The translations under genes and the position numbers were made by a program. Below the pieces are notes generated by a model, which saw only the letters and a list, made by a program, of their open reading frames with translations, was not told where the DNA came from and searched no databases. A stretch of DNA of 64,000 nt from Clostridium_AD sp050717515 (GTDB lineage Bacteria > Bacillota > Clostridia > Clostridiales > Clostridiaceae), in assembly GCF_050717515.1 (NCBI RefSeq), contig NZ_JBOITL010000027.1:1-64000 (forward strand). Direction: 5' to 3'. Shown one piece after another: positions 59,028 to 64,000 of this stretch (position 1 is the stretch's first letter; each line of letters begins with the position of its first letter).

Positions 59028-59876
59028 ATGTCAACTAAACTAATTCTCATAGAGGGATTACCAGGTTCAGGGAAATCAACAACAGCTCGAATAGTACATG
59101 ATATCCTTAAAGATAAAGGTATTAATGTAGAACTATTTTCTGAAGGAGACTATAATCATCCAGCTGACTATGACGGTGTAGCTTATTTTAATAATGAAGC
59201 TTTTAATAATTTACAGCAATCCCATTTTAAAAGTTGGAGTATTCTTGAGAATATAAAAATCAAACATTGTAATGGATACTTAATTCCATTTAGAAAAGCA
59301 ATTGAGGAACAAGCAATACCGCTTGGTGATGAGTTGTTTAAGGATATAACTAAAAATGATATTTATGAATTACCAATAGGAATACATACAAATTTAATAT
59401 TAAACAGATGGAGTGAATTTGTTAACCATTATATTAATGAAGATAAAGTTGTTATTTTTGAATGTTGCTTTATTCAAAATCCAGTAACAGTAAGCATGAT
59501 TAAAAACAACTCTCCAAAAGATACTACTATGAGTTATATTCATAGTTTAGCTGAGATTATAGCATCATTAAATCCAGTCTTAATATACGTAGAACAAAAG
59601 GATATTAAGGTGTCTTTTAATAGAGTTATAAATGAGAGACCAAAAGAGTGGTTAGAAGGTTTTATACATTATTATACAAATCAGGGTTACGGGTTAAATA
59701 ATGACTTAAAGAAGTTAGATGGGGTTATACAAATTCTTGAGGCAAGAAGAAACCTTGAGCATGAGATTTATGAATCACTTACATTAACTAAGTATACAAT
59801 TGATAATTCTGATTTTGATTTGAATTTACATAAAGAAAAAATTAACTATATTTTTGAAAAACATTTAAATTTGTAA
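59028..59876 (+). CDS. P-loop kinase-like protein
   Basis: 282 residues after AAGGGGGG. Walker A is GLPGSGKSTTA (about 9-19). VVIFECCFIQNP fits the Walker B region, and VSFNRVINERPKEW gives a lid-like Arg segment. The fold is that of AAA_33/zeta-toxin-like small-molecule kinases. The substrate is unknown. It is a single gene, followed 66 bases later by another P-loop kinase of different subfamily. Confidence 0.8.
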   Translation: MSTKLILIEGLPGSGKSTTARIVHDILKDKGINVELFSEGDYNHPADYDGVAYFNNEAFNNLQQSHFKSWSILENIKIKHCNGYLIPFRKAIEEQAIPLGDELFKDITKNDIYELPIGIHTNLILNRWSEFVNHYINEDKVVIFECCFIQNPVTVSMIKNNSPKDTTMSYIHSLAEIIASLNPVLIYVEQKDIKVSFNRVINERPKEWLEGFIHYYTNQGYGLNNDLKKLDGVIQILEARRNLEHEIYESLTLTKYTIDNSDFDLNLHKEKINYIFEKHLNL

Positions 59877-59942
59877 TTTTCGTTAAACTATTAAATAAAT
59901 TAACATCTCGATTATATCAGAGAACGGAGCGAGGTAATAATT

Positions 59943-60533
59943 ATGATAATTTGGATTAATGGAGCATTTGGTGTCGGAAAAACTCAAAGTGCTTATGAAT
60001 TGCATAGACGAATCCCAAATTCATTTATATATGATCCAGAAAATATAGGACTTTTTATAAGAAAAAACATACCAAAAGAATTAAATAGCGGAGATTTTCA
60101 AAATTACTCAATGTGGCGTGAGTTTAATTTTTCTATGCTAAAATATATTGCAAATAAGTACAAGGGTATAATAATAGTCCCAATGACCATAAGCAATCCA
60201 CAGTACTTTAACGAAATTGTTGTTCAATTAAGAAACGATGGATTTTTGATAAATCATTTTGTTTTATGTGCCTCAAAGGAGACCTTACTTAAACGGCTAA
60301 AAGGCCGTGGTGAAGGAAAAAATTCATGGGCTGCACAGCAGATAGATAGTTGTATAAAAAGATTCAGTAACGAAATATTTAAACAACGTATAGATACAGA
60401 AGATTTATCTATACAGGGTGTAGTTGAAAAAATAGCATTGTTATCAGATATAAATTTATTACCCGATAATAGGCGTAAAATCAGAAAATGTTATGACCGC
60501 ATTATAACACAATTAAAAAATGTTAGATTATAA
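59943..60533 (+). CDS. TmrB-like P-loop ATPase (tunicamycin-resistance family)
   Basis: 196 residues; GAGCGAGG stands 8 bases before ATG. The start MIIWINGAFGVGKTQSAYEL is characteristic of TmrB, with Walker A GAFGVGKT, and IIVPMTISNPQYF and LLKRLKGRGEGKNSWA (lid region) fit the family. B. subtilis TmrB is a membrane-associated ATP-binding tunicamycin-resistance protein; the C-terminal amphipathic tail seen there is not obvious here. Resistance is possible but unproven. Confidence 0.78.
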   Translation: MIIWINGAFGVGKTQSAYELHRRIPNSFIYDPENIGLFIRKNIPKELNSGDFQNYSMWREFNFSMLKYIANKYKGIIIVPMTISNPQYFNEIVVQLRNDGFLINHFVLCASKETLLKRLKGRGEGKNSWAAQQIDSCIKRFSNEIFKQRIDTEDLSIQGVVEKIALLSDINLLPDNRRKIRKCYDRIITQLKNVRL

Positions 60534-60563
60534 TATTTCACTAAAAAATATGCTGAATATGTA

Positions 60564-60594
60564 TTGACTCTAACCTAAGGTAGGGGCTTAGAAT
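60564..60594 (+). promoter_or_regulatory. MerR-type promoter/operator
   Basis: -35 TTGACT (60564-60569) and -10 TAGAAT (60589-60594) are 19 bases apart, the long spacing typical of MerR-regulated promoters. The spacer holds an imperfect palindrome, CTAACCTAAGGTAGGGG. It is 21 bases before the start of a MerR-methyltransferase gene, so autoregulation is likely. Confidence 0.75.
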
Positions 60595-60614
60595 AACTAC
60601 AAGGGGGTGATATC

Positions 60615-61775
60615 TTGAAAATCAGTGAGTTCGCAGAAAGAGCGGAAGTAACTGTAAAAACATTACTTCATTATGATAAAATCGGATTATTAAAACCATC
60701 ACAAAGAACTGAATCGGGCTATAGAGTTTATTGTGAAGAGGATTTTTTAATACTTCAACAGATTACTACTTTGAAATTTATTGGTTTGTCTTTAAATGAT
60801 ATAAGTCATATTATATCTGAATCAGTAGGAAATTTAGAAAGTATAATTCAAGTTCAAAAGATAGCTTTAGAGGAAAAGAAAAAACATATAGAATCAGTTA
60901 TAACCGTCTTTAATAAAGCCGAGAATCAAATAAAAGAAAATGGATTTTTAGAGGTTGAGAATCTTATTGATATTATCAAGATAACTAATATGGAATATAA
61001 AGTAAAAGAGCAGTATAAAACAGCAGAAAAATTTAATTTGAGAGGTAATCTTCACAGTCATAATATTAATAAAATAAATTGGAATCATTGGTGTTTTAAT
61101 CAAATGGAGTTTCCCAATAAAGCAAAAATACTGGAATTAGGTTGTGGTACTGGGGATTTGTGGAATAGAAACCGGGAAAATATAAATGAAGACTGGAGTA
61201 TTACTGTATCCGATTTTTCTAAAGGTATGCTAGAAAGTACACAAGAAAGCTTGAAACCAATTGGGCATAATTTTACATATGGGGTGATCGATGCACAAGC
61301 CATTCCATATGAAGATGAAAGTTTCGATGTAGTAATTGCAAGGCATATGCTTTATTTTGTTCCAGATATAGAAAAAGCCTTATGTGAGATAAAACGAATC
61401 CTTGTTAAGGGTGGTTTATTTTATGTAACTACTAATTCAGGTGTATCTATGGTTGAACTAAATGAAATTGTAGAAAAATTCGATTCTAAAATGGGATTAA
61501 ATAATAATGGAATGTGCCAAAGGTTTGAATTGGAAAATGGGCAGCCATTATTAAAAAAATATTTTAATGAAGTTAAAATGGATATTTTAGAAGGGAAAAT
61601 TGTAGTGCATGATGCTGAACCTATAGTTTCTTATAAAGCGTCTACAATAAAGGGAAGTTCTATACTTGTGGGAGAAAAAAAGCAAGAATTCAGAAAGTAT
61701 ATAGAAGCGTATATCAAAGAAAACGGCAATATTTCAATAACTACAAAAGCCTGTATATTCAAAGCTATAAAATGA
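60615..61775 (+). CDS. MerR-family regulator fused to a SAM-dependent methyltransferase
   Basis: 386 residues from TTG with AAGGGGGTGA 6 bases upstream. Residues about 1-70 are a MerR winged helix (KISEFAERAEVTVKTLLHYDKIGLL), about 75-115 the dimerisation coiled coil, and about 170-386 a class I methyltransferase with motif I LELGCGTGDLW and ARHMLYFV (motif IV). The ligand-binding domain of a normal MerR is thus replaced by an enzyme. It may methylate the drug that induces it, or sense SAM or substrate. The promoter supports autoregulation. Confidence 0.87.
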   Translation: MKISEFAERAEVTVKTLLHYDKIGLLKPSQRTESGYRVYCEEDFLILQQITTLKFIGLSLNDISHIISESVGNLESIIQVQKIALEEKKKHIESVITVFNKAENQIKENGFLEVENLIDIIKITNMEYKVKEQYKTAEKFNLRGNLHSHNINKINWNHWCFNQMEFPNKAKILELGCGTGDLWNRNRENINEDWSITVSDFSKGMLESTQESLKPIGHNFTYGVIDAQAIPYEDESFDVVIARHMLYFVPDIEKALCEIKRILVKGGLFYVTTNSGVSMVELNEIVEKFDSKMGLNNNGMCQRFELENGQPLLKKYFNEVKMDILEGKIVVHDAEPIVSYKASTIKGSSILVGEKKQEFRKYIEAYIKENGNISITTKACIFKAIK

Positions 61776-61986
61776 GTATTACTTGTTAAATAGTAAATTT
61801 AATCTGAGTATGTGAACCAATTAAATGGAACTTTAAAGGGTCAAAAAAAAGTTGAAAATATTAAAAGTGAGTGGAAATCTTAATTTGTAAAAATAAAATA
61901 GGTTCAAGAGTAGATGTCATTATAGCAAGTGCGAAAGACCGTAATAAAAATTTTAACATAAGATTTTATATTATAAAAGAAAGTAG

Positions 61987-62556
61987 TTGAGTAAAATGGG
62001 GAAAGGTAAAGTTATATTTTTAAATGGCACATCAAGTTCTGGAAAAAGTTCATTAGCAATAAAAATACAGGAAGTTTCAAAGGATAAATTTTTTCATGTC
62101 CAACTTGATACATTCTGCGATATGTTACATGAAAAAATTTTTGATAATGACTTTGTAAATACTGAAAATTCAGTTGCTTCTATAATGCATAATTTTGTTT
62201 TGTCTTTATGCAAAAACGGGCAAAATGTAATAGTTGATACAGTTATTGAAAACCATCATGAAAATTGGTTAAAAGAATGTGTAGAATTATTATATGATAT
62301 GCCTGTTACTTTTATAAAAGTAAATTGTCCTTTACATGAACTTGAAAGAAGAGAATTAGAACGTGGTGATAGGAACATAGGACAGGCAAAATATCAATTA
62401 AGCAATATGAATTTTAATGATATTTATGATTTAGAAGTAAATACATATGAAAATTCAATTGATGAATGTGTAATAATTATTAAAAATAAAATGAAATTGC
62501 AGAATGAAGAAAATGCATTTATAAAAATACATGAAAAATATCAGAAACATTCCTAA
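61987..62556 (+). CDS. Chloramphenicol-phosphotransferase-like P-loop kinase
   Basis: 189 residues from TTG 61987 (ATG 61996 is also possible; both have weak ribosome sites). VIFLNGTSSSGKSSLA is the Walker A and start of the CPT family, FHVQLDTFCDML gives the substrate-pocket Asp, and CPLHELERRELERGDRNIGQ and YDLEVNTYENS are close to chloramphenicol 3-O-phosphotransferase. Clostridial homologs have unknown substrates, so chloramphenicol is only a guess. Confidence 0.78.
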   Translation: MSKMGKGKVIFLNGTSSSGKSSLAIKIQEVSKDKFFHVQLDTFCDMLHEKIFDNDFVNTENSVASIMHNFVLSLCKNGQNVIVDTVIENHHENWLKECVELLYDMPVTFIKVNCPLHELERRELERGDRNIGQAKYQLSNMNFNDIYDLEVNTYENSIDECVIIIKNKMKLQNEENAFIKIHEKYQKHS

Positions 62557-62655
62557 AAGAGGAATATAAGCACTGTAATTATTTACTGCTTATTATTAAT
62601 AATTCTTATTTAGCATATTCATATATTACTTAGAATAAAGAGAGGGAAAAGTGAA

Positions 62656-63225
62656 ATGACAAAACTTATACTAATACGACATGGAGAGCCTGACTATAGT
62701 TTAGTAACAGAACGAAATTTTAAGGGACATGGTATGGATTTGGCTCAGCTTACACCTAAAGGAATAGAACAAGCGAGGAGTATTGCTAAAGATAAGAGAT
62801 TACAGGGAGCGAGCCTTATTGTATCCTCACCATATACTAGAGCATTACAGACCGCAGCAATCATTTCAAAAGAAAGGTCACTTGATATAAGTATTGAGGT
62901 TGACATTCATGAGTGGGTACCCGATTTAGCCTTTAACAATATGTCTGATGAGGAAGTTAAAACTGCTAGTGAGGAATGCATTTGTTGTAAAGGTGAATAT
63001 ACTGATGACGATAAAAAAAGCTGGGAAAAACTTAGTGTAGTTGCAAGCAGATCTTTTAAAGGTTTAGAAAAGTATCTAAGCTATGAAAAAATAATTGTGG
63101 TAACCCATGGTGTTGTAATGAGACAATTTAAATATCACAATGATATCCCATATTGTGGAATTATTGAAGTTGATTTTTACAAAGATTTTAGGTGGTGTGG
63201 ATGGGTTGAAAATATCAATAAATAA
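62656..63225 (+). CDS. Histidine phosphatase
   Basis: 189 residues; AGAGAGGG stands 10 bases before ATG. ILIRHGEPDYS (catalytic His), SSPYTRALQTAAI (Arg), an acidic WVPDLAFNN segment and VTHGVVMRQF (second His) are in order. It is cytosolic and related to phosphoglycerate mutase-like phosphatases, with a small Cys-rich insert (CICCKGEY). The substrate is unknown. It stands alone. Confidence 0.87.
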   Translation: MTKLILIRHGEPDYSLVTERNFKGHGMDLAQLTPKGIEQARSIAKDKRLQGASLIVSSPYTRALQTAAIISKERSLDISIEVDIHEWVPDLAFNNMSDEEVKTASEECICCKGEYTDDDKKSWEKLSVVASRSFKGLEKYLSYEKIIVVTHGVVMRQFKYHNDIPYCGIIEVDFYKDFRWCGWVENINK

Positions 63226-63295
63226 CATAATCTATGGAAAATTCAAGAAAAGAAGCATTGCAGCAACTTAGATTTATTGGGGGAGGCAAAATTAA

Positions 63296-64000
63296 ATGGG
63301 GAAAATAAATGAATTATTAGCTGATTATATCAGCAATGAAGAATTATCACCTGGTATATCATTGGCATTAATAAAGGATGGGGAGTGTATTTATAAAAAG
63401 TCACATGGACTTGCAAATTTAGAAAATAAAATCGAAATCACTTCTAAAACAGCTTTTTATCTAGCTTCACTTTCAAAGAGTTTTACTGCTGCAGGGATAA
63501 TGCTGTTGCATGAAAAAGGAAAGTTAGATTTGTCAGACAAGATTCGAAAGTATTTTACGGATTTGCCTGATTACTGTGAAGATATAAAAATTATAAACTT
63601 AGTTAAGCATACATCTGGTTTAAAGGACTATTTTAATAGTTATTTTGAAAACAAACAAAATATAAATCAAATAACTAATATGGATGTTTACAATTTTATT
63701 TTGAAAGAAACTTCACTTAACTTTCCTGTTGGAGATAAATTTCAATATTCAAATAGTGGATATGTTTTATTAGCGCTGTTATTAGAAAAGATAAGTGGTC
63801 AATCTTTTTCAGATTTCTTAATGGAAAATTTTTTTATACCATTAGGCATGAAAAATACCTATGTTTTTACTGAGAATAAACCAATCATTCCCAATAGATC
63901 ATACGGTTATGAGCAGATAGAAGATAAATATTTTTGCTATGATTATTATGTATTAACAACAGGTGATGGAGGAATATATTCTTGCATAGATGATTTAATA
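63296..64000 (+). CDS. Beta-lactamase-family serine hydrolase (cut by the window edge)
   Basis: ATG 63296 with GGGGGAGG 9 bases upstream; 235 residues are visible and the frame is open at the edge. It has the class C beta-lactamase/penicillin-binding fold: AFYLASLSKSFTA with SxxK (Ser, Lys), FQYSNSGYVLLA with YSN, and HTSGLKDYF. There is no signal peptide, so it is a cytosolic esterase or peptidase rather than an exported beta-lactamase. Confidence 0.85.
   Translation, partial: MGKINELLADYISNEELSPGISLALIKDGECIYKKSHGLANLENKIEITSKTAFYLASLSKSFTAAGIMLLHEKGKLDLSDKIRKYFTDLPDYCEDIKIINLVKHTSGLKDYFNSYFENKQNINQITNMDVYNFILKETSLNFPVGDKFQYSNSGYVLLALLLEKISGQSFSDFLMENFFIPLGMKNTYVFTENKPIIPNRSYGYEQIEDKYFCYDYYVLTTGDGGIYSCIDDLI

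Noticed and set aside
1..64000. CRISPR array, tRNA, rRNA, restriction-modification, retron or toxin-antitoxin cluster
   Set aside because: No regular direct repeats with spacers, no tRNA-like or rRNA-like segments, and no recognisable defence genes were seen. The spaced repeats here are about 70-155 bases and separated by genes.

Overview
The window is AT-rich DNA with Clostridium-type features: strong AGGAGG-like ribosome sites, many TTG/GTG starts, Gram-positive lipoproteins, and Clostridium-like TnpB and phage fragments. I read it as an accessory region of a Clostridium sensu stricto-like Firmicute, not core chromosome. There are no rRNAs, tRNAs, CRISPR arrays or replication genes. About 75 genes or gene remnants lie in 64 kb. 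All but one (47037-47324) are on the + strand, and most are single genes with their own ribosome site and terminator.

Layout. 1-1300: the end of a TnpB element and a broken DUF2785 gene. 1300-10300: GNAT, HAD, phospholipase-like, Nudix, MurD (broken by a stop), methyltransferase and SnoaL-like genes. 10300-13700: a short phage-tail remnant, then four tiny genes (membrane, zinc-ribbon, BamE-like) separated by duplicated terminator/promoter segments. 13700-14500: a graveyard of gene fragments. 14500-27500: coiled-coil, methyltransferase, HD, SH3, HIT, hydrolase, two aminoglycoside-phosphotransferase-like kinases, GNAT, phosphatase and metallopeptidase genes. 27600-46950: MurC, hydrolases, Nudix, many GNATs, an adenosine-deaminase-like protein, DUF1028, homocysteine methyltransferase, M28 peptidase, a QueG-like protein, nucleotidyltransferase and methyltransferases. 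47000-64000: PepF, cyclase, MBL, cupin, GNAT, SGNH, P-loop kinases (TmrB-like and chloramphenicol-phosphotransferase-like), a MerR-methyltransferase fusion, and a beta-lactamase-family protein cut by the window edge.

The genes do not form one pathway. They look like a catalogue of small-molecule-modifying enzymes (acetyl-, methyl-, phospho- and nucleotidyl-transfer, hydrolysis), the usual content of integron gene cassettes. Two kinds of intergenic DNA support a cassette-like history. (1) Junctions resembling integron attC sites: right halves ending in ...CGGCAACACnAAAC|GTTAnnnG, and left halves of the form TAACAAnnnATTCAAG. One unit (3324-4179) shows the diagnostic relation: the 8 bases at its start are the exact reverse complement of 8 bases after its gene. 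(2) Nine same-orientation copies of a terminator followed by a conserved AT-rich segment. No integrase is present in the window, and many units are decayed (nonsense codons, frameshifts, truncations). My main hypothesis is therefore a degraded, integrase-less, integron-like cassette array in a Clostridium. This is an inference from pattern and needs structural and comparative tests.
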